A stretch of DNA of 64,000 bases from NCBI GenBank assembly GCA_002898255.1, contig BEIE01000003.1, forward strand, positions 186,001 to 250,000, given 5' to 3'. Shown piece after piece: positions 1 to 7,703 of this stretch. The notes under the pieces are model-generated. The model was given only the letters and a program-made list of their open reading frames with translations, ran no database searches and was not told where the DNA came from. Source of the DNA: a bacterium HR28. GTDB taxonomy: Bacteria > Chloroflexota > Chloroflexia > Thermomicrobiales > Thermomicrobiaceae. The position numbers were made by a program, and so were the translations under genes. How positions within the stretch are numbered: the stretch's first letter is position 1; each line of letters begins with the position of its first letter.

Positions 1-383
1 CCGGTGCTAGCCCAACCAATCGGCAACGTTGGCAGTGTCACACGTTGCCGACGAGCCGGATCACCCCATTTGAGCACAACCGGCCCGGTGAGAGGGCGCC
101 CAGGCATACGGCGTCGCGGAGACTCGGTACACTTGATCAAAATAAGACGGGAATGGTACGGCAACGCGGTCTCGGCGCTGCCGCGTACACAGTGGCTTGT
201 GGCGGTGCTCTTCTTGGAAAACGGTGAGAACGGTCCACATACTCGCTGGAGAGTGTGAGAGAGTCTCACTCGACGAATGGATCTTGGCTCACAAGACTCG
301 CATCAGCTTTGCCCCCACTGCTGGGTGGCTCTCTTGCAATCAGAGCTTGGTGGTGTGCGATGATGGGTGATGCCACGTTGCCC
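1..383. other. Upstream region of nadC, no supported gene; contains an inverted repeat
   Basis: No reading frame here looks like protein. Near the left edge TCGGCAACGT (20-29) and ACGTTGCCGA (42-51) form a perfect 10-bp inverted repeat with a 12-nt loop. It could end an upstream transcript that lies outside the window. The 84-aa and 60-aa frames are Arg-rich and look like chance ORFs. Confidence 0.45.
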
Positions 384-1223
384 ATGATGACCCTCCGCGA
401 GCAGATTCGCAGTTGGCTCGCGGAGGACATTGGTCACGGGGACATCACAACGTCGCTCGTCGTCGATCCGGCCACGTTCGGTGTTGCCAAGATCGTTGCC
501 CGGGAGTCAGGTGTCCTCTGTGGCCTGCCGGTGGCAATGACGGTCTTTCAGGAGCTCGATACCACCCTGTCTTGGGAGGCATGTGCTCCTGAAGGTTCTC
601 GAATCGTGCCTGGCCAGACGGTGGCGCGGCTCACCGGGCGGCTGAGCAGTATCTTGAGCGCCGAGCGGTTGGCGCTGAATCTTCTGCAGCGCCTCTCAGG
701 GATCGCGACGCTGACTCGCGCCTTTGTGGAGGCGGTAGAAGGCACCGGCGTGGCCATTCTCGATACCAGAAAGACGACGCCGGGGATGCGTGTCCTCGAG
801 AAATACGCAGTCCGTGTCGGTGGCGGTCGGAATCACCGCTTCGGTCTCTTCGATGGGATTCTGATCAAGGACAACCACATCCGCGCTGCCGGTAGCGTGA
901 CCGAGGCCGTACGACGAGCCAAGGCTGCGGCCCCGCATCCGCTCGTCATAGAGGTCGAGGTCACCACGCTGGAAGAATTAGAAGAGGCGCTCGCGGCTGG
1001 TGCCGATTGGGTCCTGCTCGACAACATGGATCTGGACACGATGCGGGAGGCGGTACGGCGGGTCGCCGGGCGTGCAAAGATCGAGGCCTCAGGCGGTGTC
1101 ACACTCGAGCGGGTACGAGACATTGCCGAGACGGGGGTGGACGCGATTTCGGTCGGTGCGCTCACGCACTCTGCGCGGGCTTTGGACTTGAGCTTGGAGA
1201 TCGTTTCGATCCAATCACGGTAA
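384..1223 (+). CDS. nadC: Nicotinate-nucleotide pyrophosphorylase (quinolinate phosphoribosyltransferase)
   Basis: Converts quinolinate and PRPP to nicotinate mononucleotide, CO2 and PPi in de novo NAD synthesis; cytosolic. Family signatures seen are EDIGHGDITT near the N-terminus, RKTTPGMRVLEKYAV, GGGRNHRFGLFDGILIKDNHI and LLDNMD, followed by EASGGV and ISVGALTHSA at the C-terminal end of the barrel. The open frame runs back to 255, but the extra residues (Trp/Ala-rich) do not fit the family. ATG at 384 gives 279 aa, the usual NadC length; ATG at 360 is an alternative. The stop codon overlaps an upstream ATG of the nadA frame, and the two genes form an operon for consecutive pathway steps. 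No nadB is visible in the window. Confidence 0.95.
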   Translation: MMTLREQIRSWLAEDIGHGDITTSLVVDPATFGVAKIVARESGVLCGLPVAMTVFQELDTTLSWEACAPEGSRIVPGQTVARLTGRLSSILSAERLALNLLQRLSGIATLTRAFVEAVEGTGVAILDTRKTTPGMRVLEKYAVRVGGGRNHRFGLFDGILIKDNHIRAAGSVTEAVRRAKAAAPHPLVIEVEVTTLEELEEALAAGADWVLLDNMDLDTMREAVRRVAGRAKIEASGGVTLERVRDIAETGVDAISVGALTHSARALDLSLEIVSIQSR

Positions 1224-1240
1224 TGGAGGTAGCGACAGGT

Positions 1241-2164
1241 ATGGAGCAACAGGAACTTGTACAAGAAATCCTGCGCCTGAAGGAAGAACGCCAGGCGGTC
1301 ATCTTGGCCCACAGCTATCAGCGGCCGGAAGTGCAGGATATCGCCGACTTCGTTGGTGACTCGTTGGGGCTCTCGCGCGAAGCGACACGGACTGATGCGC
1401 GCGTCATCGTCTTCTGTGGCGTGCATTTCATGGCGGAGACGGCCGCGATCCTCAATCCGGACAAAACAGTGCTCTTGCCTGACCTCGAGGCCGGCTGCTC
1501 CTTGGCGGAAACCATCACTCCCGAAGACGTCCGTGCCTGGCGTGAGCAGCATCCCGATGGGATTGTCGTAGCCTATGTCAATACCAGCGCGGCAGTCAAG
1601 GCGCTGGCCGATATCTGCTGCACGAGTGCCAACGCGGTCGAGGTCGTGGCGAGCCTGCCGGCAGACCGGCCCATCTTCTTCGTTCCCGATATGTTCCTCG
1701 GCGCACATGTCGAACGGCTGACTGGGCGAAAACTGCACGTGTGGTTGGGCGAGTGCCATGTGCATGCGGGGATCCGAAGCGAGGATCTTGAAGCCCAGCT
1801 GGCAGCACATCCGGATGCCGAATTTCTCATCCATCCGGAGTGCGGCTGTAGCTCAACCTGTATCTTCCTGCGGCCGGATGCCAAACTGCTCTCGACCGAG
1901 GGGATGGTCCGCTATGCTGCCCAGTCGCCGGCGCAGGAGTTCGTGGTGGCGACCGAAGTGGGGATCTTGCACCGGCTACACAAGAAGGCACCTGGCAAGC
2001 GGTTCATCCCGGTGCGGGAAGACGCGATCTGCCAGTACATGAAGCGCGTGACACTCGAGAAGGTGTACGAGTCACTGCGTGACCTCAAGCATGTCATCAC
2101 CGTGCCAGAAGAGATCGCGCAGCCGGCCCGCCGAGCGCTGGAGGCGATGCTGGCGCTGGGGTGA
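1241..2164 (+). CDS. nadA: Quinolinate synthase
   Basis: Condenses iminoaspartate with dihydroxyacetone phosphate to quinolinate using a [4Fe-4S] cluster. The 307-aa product has the family's three conserved cysteine regions: CGVHFMAETA, CCTSANAV and HPECGCSS. It also has the N-terminal AHSYQRPEVQDIADFVGDS segment. The ORF-track start at 1007 lies inside nadC and is wrong. ATG 1241 is chosen because GGAGGT (1225-1230) lies 10 nt upstream; ATG 1223 overlaps the nadC stop but has no ribosome binding site. Its product feeds NadC directly. Confidence 0.96.
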   Translation: MEQQELVQEILRLKEERQAVILAHSYQRPEVQDIADFVGDSLGLSREATRTDARVIVFCGVHFMAETAAILNPDKTVLLPDLEAGCSLAETITPEDVRAWREQHPDGIVVAYVNTSAAVKALADICCTSANAVEVVASLPADRPIFFVPDMFLGAHVERLTGRKLHVWLGECHVHAGIRSEDLEAQLAAHPDAEFLIHPECGCSSTCIFLRPDAKLLSTEGMVRYAAQSPAQEFVVATEVGILHRLHKKAPGKRFIPVREDAICQYMKRVTLEKVYESLRDLKHVITVPEEIAQPARRALEAMLALG

Positions 2165-2900
2165 TATGCAACAGCGGTGCATGCAGTCTTCAGCGAGAGC
2201 TCAGCCTCAGTCCCAACCGCCAAAGGGGTGACGGGACAAAATATTTGGGCGCGTGCCCGGGAAGCTGCAAGGACGATATCTGGTCCGGCATCCGAAAATT
2301 TATTGTCAACCCTCGGAGATGGTCCTGCGTGCGCCAGCGGGGTCGAAGATGCAGGCGACGGCTGCTTGACTCGAGCGCTCCCCGCCGGCTGAGGATTCGC
2401 CAAGCTGCGCGCTCCCACCGCGCGTTCTTTGGGCGGAAGGCGATGGAGGCGCGCCGCTGAAATCTGTGCTCCTGCGCAGATTCCGAAGCCGTCTCGTTGA
2501 GGAGCGGGGTACACGACGTGGCCCTCAGTACGACACGCGTGAGCGTACGGGATCGCTTTTTCCTCCTCGGCATTCCCAGAGCTCGACAAGCGGAGGCACT
2601 CTAGCGAGCGTCGACTACACCATGTGTTTCCAGTTCGCCCACTCGTTTCATGAGGCGTTTGGGGCTGGGTGAGTGTCGACCCAGCCCCTGCGTCCGAAAC
2701 CGGCGATATTGTCGCCTGACCCTGCAGCCGGTGCGTCCTCGGTTGTCCGCACGTCCATTCGAGTGAGATCCCCAAGCACCTTGGCGCTTACTCATCACCG
2801 CCGGACGATTGAGGACGGCGGGATAGCACCGCGATTCCGCACCGAATTCACACTGGGGCGCCTCGAACGCTGCTCGATGCCTGGCTTGCTGCCGCGATTC
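2165..2900. other. Intergenic region between convergent nadA and thi transporter, no gene
   Basis: About 740 nt without a convincing frame. Two hairpins can be read: AATCTGTGC/GCGCAGATT at 2461-2482 with a TCCT loop, and GGGGCTGGG/CCCAGCCCC at 2661-2688 with a 10-nt loop. Neither is followed by a clear T-run. The long minus frame 1912-2775 overlaps nadA and looks spurious. Confidence 0.5.
2661..2688. terminator. GC-rich hairpin between convergent operons
   Basis: Perfect 9-bp stem GGGGCTGGG/CCCAGCCCC with a 10-nt loop. It lies between the 3' ends of nadA (+) and the substrate-binding protein gene (-). There is no T tract on either side, so a terminator role is inferred from position only. 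Confidence 0.35.
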
Positions 2901-3965
2901 CTACCGCGCCGCCTCGACAAACCGATTGGTGAACGCGGTGTTGGGGTCAACCTCGCCACGGAGAAGACCGCGGGCTTGCATCCAGGCGGCATAGTCGGTC
3001 CAGCGCTTCGCCTCCTGCCAGCCGAAGATTGGAACCCCCTCTGTCCAGAGCGGCGCAAGCCGTCGGATCCCTTCCTCTTCTAACGCGCGGTTGGTATCGG
3101 GGTACTCACGGACGAGGAGGTCAACCGCGGCGACGAGATCCGCCTGCGCGTCCTGGTATCCACGGATCATAGCGCGGACAAAGCGCTGCACGCGCTCAGC
3201 GTGGTCCCGCAGTTCCTGCTCGCTTGTGACCATCACGAGCTCGTAGAAGTCTGGGACACCCCACTGCTCAACACGCAGAATAACCGGCCGTTCTCCTTGC
3301 TGCTCGATCAGGATCGACTCGTGCACCCAATAGGCTCCGATGACCGCATCAACTTGCCGACTGAGGAGAGCTCGGACGAGCTCGAAGCCGACGTTGACGA
3401 GTGTGACGTCGTCTAGTCGTGCGCCGTCAAACTCGAGCATGGTTGCGAGTAGGGCCTCATCGCTGGGCAATCCAGGATAGCCAACCTTCTTCCCGGCCAG
3501 GTCGCGAGGGCGAGCGATCCCACTCCCTTCGAGTGCCATGACGGAATTGAGAGGATGCTGCACCAACGCGGCAATCGAGACGACCGGGATCCCTTCGGCT
3601 CGTGCCAGCAGGACGTCCGTCTGATAGCTAATGCCGAACGTGTTTCTGCCAGTGGCGACCAACTTTAAGACGTCCTCCGGATTCGCTGGCACTTCCAACG
3701 TCACATCCAGTCCGACGTCACGGAAATGCCCGCGTTCGCGTGCCATGAGGAGCCCAGTATGGTTCGACCACGGGTACCAATCCAGTGCGACGCTGACCGC
3801 TTCGAGCGAGGTGGTCACCGGCGTGGTCGCACCCGGAGACGTTCCGCTGGCGGTCGGTGATGCCGGCGTCGCAGTCGGCGCCGGCGCTTGACGGCAAGCG
3901 CTGATGAAAGCAAGACCGGCGAGTCCAAGGAACGCCCGCCGCGTCATCTTTTGCGCTGGAACCAT
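2901..3965 (-). CDS. ABC transporter substrate-binding lipoprotein, NMT1/THI5-like (thiamine pyrimidine precursor)
   Basis: Probable extracytoplasmic binding protein for a thiamine pyrimidine precursor such as formylaminopyrimidine or HMP. The N-terminus MTRRAFLGLAGLAFISAC combines a twin-arginine-like stretch with a lipobox (ISAC), followed by a Pro/Thr/Ala linker. The body has the NMT1-like pattern VALDWYPWSNHTGLLMARE, GLDVTLE and KKVGYPGLP. The ORF-track start at 3971 is a TTG; ATG 3965 has GAGGAGG about 6 nt upstream and gives 354 aa. It is the last gene of a three-gene operon under a TPP riboswitch, 21 nt after the permease. The riboswitch is the main argument for the substrate; the exact ligand is inferred. 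Confidence 0.9.
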   Translation of the reverse strand: MVPAQKMTRRAFLGLAGLAFISACRQAPAPTATPASPTASGTSPGATTPVTTSLEAVSVALDWYPWSNHTGLLMARERGHFRDVGLDVTLEVPANPEDVLKLVATGRNTFGISYQTDVLLARAEGIPVVSIAALVQHPLNSVMALEGSGIARPRDLAGKKVGYPGLPSDEALLATMLEFDGARLDDVTLVNVGFELVRALLSRQVDAVIGAYWVHESILIEQQGERPVILRVEQWGVPDFYELVMVTSEQELRDHAERVQRFVRAMIRGYQDAQADLVAAVDLLVREYPDTNRALEEEGIRRLAPLWTEGVPIFGWQEAKRWTDYAAWMQARGLLRGEVDPNTAFTNRFVEAAR

Positions 3966-3986
3966 CTGCAACTCCTCCTCTCCTTC

Positions 3987-4763
3987 TCACGTTTCCGTTC
4001 TCGCTGACCTACGCCAGGGAAGCGCAATGCGCTCGACTACACCCACGATCCAGAAGAGACCGATGCTGACGACCGCGCTGACGAGCACAGCAGCAAACAC
4101 CCGATCGGTGTGGAACTGCGAGGCAGCACGAATCATCAAATAGCCGAGTCCTGCCGATGAGCCGACCCATTCACCGATCAAGGCGCCAATGACACTGACC
4201 GCGGCGGCGACGCGGAGACCGGAAAAGAAAGCCGGTAGCGCGCCCGGAATGCGGACCACGCGGAGCGTCTGCCAGGATGTTCCCCCAAAACTCCGCACGA
4301 GATCGACAAATTCCGGATCGACGCCGCGCAAGCCATCCACCAAGTTCACGGCAATCGGGAAAAAGCAGACGAGAACCACGACGATCACTTTGGGGGTGAG
4401 GCCGTAGCCGAACCAAATCAGGAGGATCGGCGCAAGCGCGACAATCGGCACGGCCTGCGAGGCGACGACGAGCGGGTAGACCGAGCGCTCGACGAGTCGG
4501 GAGCTGACAATGCCGATGGCGAGCACGATGGCGAGCAAAACAGAGAAGGTGAGTCCTAACCCGACCTCCTCCAGCGTCACCGTCAGGTGGCGCAGGAGGA
4601 GCCGCTGATCGCGGATCAGGGCTTGCACAACTGCACTTGGCGGTGGGAGGACCCAGCGTGGTATCTGAAACACGCGGGTGGCCAGTTCCCAGCCCAACAT
4701 CACTGAGACCAGGATGAGCAGGGGCACGATGCGGTCGCGAGTGAGCAAGCGGTCACGTGCCAT
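3987..4763 (-). CDS. thiX: ABC transporter permease, thiamine precursor (ThiX-like)
   Basis: Membrane subunit of the importer, BPD_transp_1 family, 258 aa from ATG 4763. About six hydrophobic segments are visible, including IVPLLILVSVMLGWELA and VIVVVLVCFFPIAVNLV. The cytoplasmic EAA-like loop that contacts the ATPase reads LVRSFGGTSWQTLRVVRIPG. The ORF track starts 42 codons too early, inside the ATPase gene. ATG 4763 has GGAGGTG 7 nt upstream and overlaps the ATPase stop by 11 nt, suggesting translational coupling. The name rests on operon context with the TPP riboswitch. Confidence 0.9.
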   Translation of the reverse strand: MARDRLLTRDRIVPLLILVSVMLGWELATRVFQIPRWVLPPPSAVVQALIRDQRLLLRHLTVTLEEVGLGLTFSVLLAIVLAIGIVSSRLVERSVYPLVVASQAVPIVALAPILLIWFGYGLTPKVIVVVLVCFFPIAVNLVDGLRGVDPEFVDLVRSFGGTSWQTLRVVRIPGALPAFFSGLRVAAAVSVIGALIGEWVGSSAGLGYLMIRAASQFHTDRVFAAVLVSAVVSIGLFWIVGVVERIALPWRRSARTET

Positions 4764-5556
4764 CGAACTGCACCTCCATGGTGGAGCGGGCTCGGAGCTC
4801 GGCCAGGACCTCGGCCTTGAGTCGGACAAAACGCGGGTCGGTGACGATCTCATAGGGACGTGGACGCGGGAGATCGACCACGATTTCACGTACGATCCTG
4901 CCGGGGCGTGGACTGAGCACCAGCACGCGATCGCTCAGTAAGAGCGCCTCCTCGACGTCGTGGGTGACCAGGATCACCGTGCGATCCAGCTCTTCCCAGA
5001 GGGTGAGGAGCCACTCCTGCAGACTCGCCCGCGTGAGCGCGTCGAGTGCGCCGAACGGCTCATCCAAGAGGAGGAGCGGGCGGTCAGCCAGGAGCGTGCG
5101 CAAGAAGGCGACGCGCTGACGCATGCCGCCTGAGAGCTGAGCGGGGTAGGCATGCGTGAACTCAGCGAGCCCAAAACGCTCAAGCCAGGGGAGGGCACGT
5201 GCCGCCGCTTCCCGGCGGGGTATGCCGCGGAGCTCCAGCGGCAAGATGGCGTTGTCAAGAACAGTCCGCCAGGGGAGAAGCAGGTCGCGCTGATGCATGT
5301 AGGCGACGCGGCCGAGTCGCTCAGGTGCCGGTTCGCCGTCGAGCCAGACCTCGCCGCTGGTCGGTTGCTCAATACCGGCGATCACGTTGAGCAGCGTGCT
5401 CTTGCCGCATCCCGAGGGACCGACGAGACCAACGAACTCCCGGTCGGCAACGCGCAGATCGAGCGGTCCGAGCACGGTGAGTGCCTGCCGCCCGCGGTAG
5501 AACGTCTTGGTGACGTGGCGGAGCTCGACCCGCCAGTGGAGCGGAGCACTCTTCAC
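4753..5556 (-). CDS. thiZ: ABC transporter ATP-binding protein, thiamine precursor (ThiZ-like)
   Basis: ATPase subunit with Walker A GPSGCGKST, Q-loop region YMHQRDLLLPW, signature LSGGMRQR, Walker B LLLLDEPFGALD and switch histidine THDVEEAL. It belongs to the nitrate/taurine/NMT1 importer class. The track's ATG at 5598 has no ribosome binding site. A GTG at 5556 has AGGAGG (5563-5568) 6 nt upstream and aligns with the family's start, giving 267 aa. It is the first gene after the TPP riboswitch, whose 3' edge lies about 150 nt upstream. Confidence 0.92.
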   Translation of the reverse strand: MKSAPLHWRVELRHVTKTFYRGRQALTVLGPLDLRVADREFVGLVGPSGCGKSTLLNVIAGIEQPTSGEVWLDGEPAPERLGRVAYMHQRDLLLPWRTVLDNAILPLELRGIPRREAAARALPWLERFGLAEFTHAYPAQLSGGMRQRVAFLRTLLADRPLLLLDEPFGALDALTRASLQEWLLTLWEELDRTVILVTHDVEEALLLSDRVLVLSPRPGRIVREIVVDLPRPRPYEIVTDPRFVRLKAEVLAELRARSTMEVQFDGT

Positions 5557-5703
5557 CGGGGTCCTCCTGCCGCGCGTCGCCGATGTGGGCATCGGCATCG
5601 CCAGGAGCAGAGGCTCCGCGTGCAGGACCGGCAGGCGTCACGGTTCGGTTGGTGAAGTGAAGGAGAGGTGAGATCAGACGGGGTGATACTTGCGCTCATC
5701 ACT

Positions 5704-5805
5704 ACGGCCTTCCCTCCGCTGGCATTACCCAGGTCAGGTTCCACGGTCGGTGGCAGACGTTTCGGCCACCCTCTCAGCCCGGCTTCCCCGAGCTCCCGCG
5801 GCCGT
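5704..5805 (-). promoter_or_regulatory. TPP riboswitch (THI element)
   Basis: On the minus strand the P1 stem ACGGCC/GGCCGT closes the element. Inside it are the hallmark GGGCTGAGAGGGTGGCC (CUGAGA core) and ACCTGACCTGGGTAATGCCA followed by GCGGAGGGA, the invariant pyrophosphate-sensing half. It lies in the 5' leader of the importer operon, so thiamine pyrophosphate is expected to lower expression. No separate terminator hairpin with a T-run is evident between it and the ATPase start, so control may be translational; that part is inference. Confidence 0.96.
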
Positions 5806-5825
5806 CTCCTCTTTTCTGTGACGGG

Positions 5826-5854
5826 ACGGTAGCAGAAGGGGTGAGCGTTGTCAA
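5826..5854 (-). promoter_or_regulatory. Sigma70-type promoter of the thiamine importer operon
   Basis: Minus strand TTGACA (5854-5849), 17-nt spacer, TACCGT (5831-5826). The predicted start near 5819 falls about 14 nt before the riboswitch P1 stem, which fits a riboswitch leader. Confidence 0.7.
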
Positions 5855-6155
5855 GCGAAGAACGCGGGCTTGAGGCCTCGGCCGTCTTCGGTGCCGGCGA
5901 AGGGCACTGCGCAACTCGAGATGTCCCTTCCCATAGAGGGCCATGGCGAGCGTTCCGCAACGTGGCAGTTGCGCTCGGCATTGAGACGCCATGCCTACTC
6001 TCAAGCGGTGGTTGGTGGCAAACCGTCGGTCCCCTCACGTGATCGGGCGATGGCGATGTGGTGTCGCTGTCCCCTGTTGCCGTCGACGCGGGAACACCTC
6101 TGTTCCCGTGCCGCGCTCAAAGTGGGGACAGGAGATTCACTGAGGAGGTGCGGCG

Positions 6156-7469
6156 ATGCGGCGACTCCGTCTGTTACTCGTGATGCTCCTTGTCGTTGCA
6201 GTGCAAGGTATCGTGCCGGTTCAGGCGCAGCAGGAAGAGTTTGGGCATTATGAGTTCCGGAAGACGTGGGAACGGACCGATCTGCCGGTGCAGGCCGGAA
6301 GAGCGGCGCGGACCTGGATGTGGGGGCCAGGGCCGTTCACTCCGGCGCTCTGGGAGCGCTATGTGGAGGCCGAAGGTGGAGCACGCTCCGTCCAGTACTT
6401 TGACAAGACGCGGATGGAGCTGAACGAGCGTGAGCCGTACGACTCGCCATGGCGCGTCACCAATGGGCTTCTCGCCAAAGAGCTGGTCACCGGCCGGCGG
6501 CAATACGGTGATAACACGTTCCAGGACTACGGCCCTGCCCAGATTCCGGTCGCCGGCGACCCAGACGATCCAAATGCGCCGACCTATGCAAGCTTCAGTG
6601 CCCTCCTGAACGCTCCACCAGTTCCAACTGGACAGGTCATCACGGCCACCATCGACCGGAACGGCTCGGTTGGGCAGGATCCCGAGCTGGCGCGATATGG
6701 AGTGACCGCTGCAGTTCTGGTGCCAGAGACACAGCACACCGTCGCCTCACCGTTTTGGGCGTTCATGAACAGCCAGGGGCTCATTGCTGAGTCCGGTTTC
6801 TTCCGGGAGGGGCCGCTGTTTCCCAATCCCTTCTACGCAACTGGCTTCCCGATCACAGAAGCCTATTGGACGACGGTCCGCGTGGGTGGTCAGCCGAAGC
6901 GGGTCCTGGTCCAGGTGTTCGAGCGGCGGGTACTGACCTACACGCCGGACAATCCGCCTGGCTGGCAGGTAGAGGCGGGGAATGTGGGGCAGCACTACTA
7001 TCGCTGGCGCTACGAACTTGCGCCCGATCGGGGGAGCCGCAATAACCCAATCCCGCTTGGCGAGACAGCGGTGCTCTATGGGAATTGGGAGGTCCGCGTC
7101 GTCGGGGTCATCCCCAACGCGACCGAACTCGTTCTGCGCGAGAACATGTTCAACGATCCGCCGGCCCCAGGACACCAGTTCTTCCTTGCGACTGTCGAGG
7201 CCACCTATCGTGGTCAGGGCTCAGCCCGCTTTGACGGAAGCTTCCGGCTGCGCGCCGTCGGGCCAGCCAACGTCTCGTACAGCACCTTCGAGCACAGCTG
7301 TGGGGTGATCCCGGACAGGATTAGCGACCGCGAGGTATTTACCGGCGGAACAATCCGCGGCAACGTCTGTTGGGAGGTACTCTCGTCCGATGCGGCGAAC
7401 CTTCTGATGTACGATTACCCGTTCCTGGCTGAAAGGTATGTGACAACATTCTTCCGCCTGACTCCCTAA
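6156..7469 (+). CDS. Secreted lineage-specific protein with C-terminal DUF4352-like domain
   Basis: 437 aa with a signal peptide (MRRLRLLLVMLLVVAVQGIVPVQA, likely cleavage after AQA). The middle carries a pattern seen in Thermomicrobia exported proteins: a GPF...W...GG...VQYFDKTRME unit and ATGFPITEAYW...QVFERRVLTYTPDNP...HYYRWRYE, related to the LGFP-like repeats of the gene at 37083. Residues about 290-437 (IPLGETAVLYGNWEVRVVG onward) resemble an Ig-like DUF4352 domain. ATG 6156 has GAGGAGG 7 nt upstream. It stands alone, divergent from the thi operon. No catalytic motif was recognised; a surface-binding role is only a guess. Confidence 0.8.
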   Translation: MRRLRLLLVMLLVVAVQGIVPVQAQQEEFGHYEFRKTWERTDLPVQAGRAARTWMWGPGPFTPALWERYVEAEGGARSVQYFDKTRMELNEREPYDSPWRVTNGLLAKELVTGRRQYGDNTFQDYGPAQIPVAGDPDDPNAPTYASFSALLNAPPVPTGQVITATIDRNGSVGQDPELARYGVTAAVLVPETQHTVASPFWAFMNSQGLIAESGFFREGPLFPNPFYATGFPITEAYWTTVRVGGQPKRVLVQVFERRVLTYTPDNPPGWQVEAGNVGQHYYRWRYELAPDRGSRNNPIPLGETAVLYGNWEVRVVGVIPNATELVLRENMFNDPPAPGHQFFLATVEATYRGQGSARFDGSFRLRAVGPANVSYSTFEHSCGVIPDRISDREVFTGGTIRGNVCWEVLSSDAANLLMYDYPFLAERYVTTFFRLTP

Positions 7470-7560
7470 ATCCTGCATGGGGACGCTCGCCACGTGAGGA
7501 TTCGACTGGGCGCGTGCGGTGTTGGGACGATGAGGGGCTGGATAAGGAGTACACTGGCTT

Positions 7561-7650
7561 GTGCCTCTACTCGGTGGTCTGCGCGTGATCTATGATCTCG
7601 TTACCATGCTGGGTGCCCTCGTCGCGAGCTACATGCTGGCCTCCTACTGA
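7561..7650 (+). CDS. Possible small hydrophobic peptide (29 aa)
   Basis: GTG 7561 opens a short frame ending at TGA 7650 with a hydrophobic product (includes LVTMLGALVASYMLASY). AAGGAG lies about 11 nt upstream, at the loose end of acceptable spacing. It sits 54 nt before the DUF499 gene. Too short to judge by composition; it could be a membrane peptide or chance. Confidence 0.25.
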   Translation: MPLLGGLRVIYDLVTMLGALVASYMLASY

Positions 7651-7703
7651 GTGGTCAGAGTGTGGCAGGAAGAGGTGGTCGACCAAACGGGAGCGCGAGC
7701 GCG

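Noticed and set aside
833-1834. 333-aa minus-strand ORF
   Set aside because: Opposite nadC and nadA; no family features.
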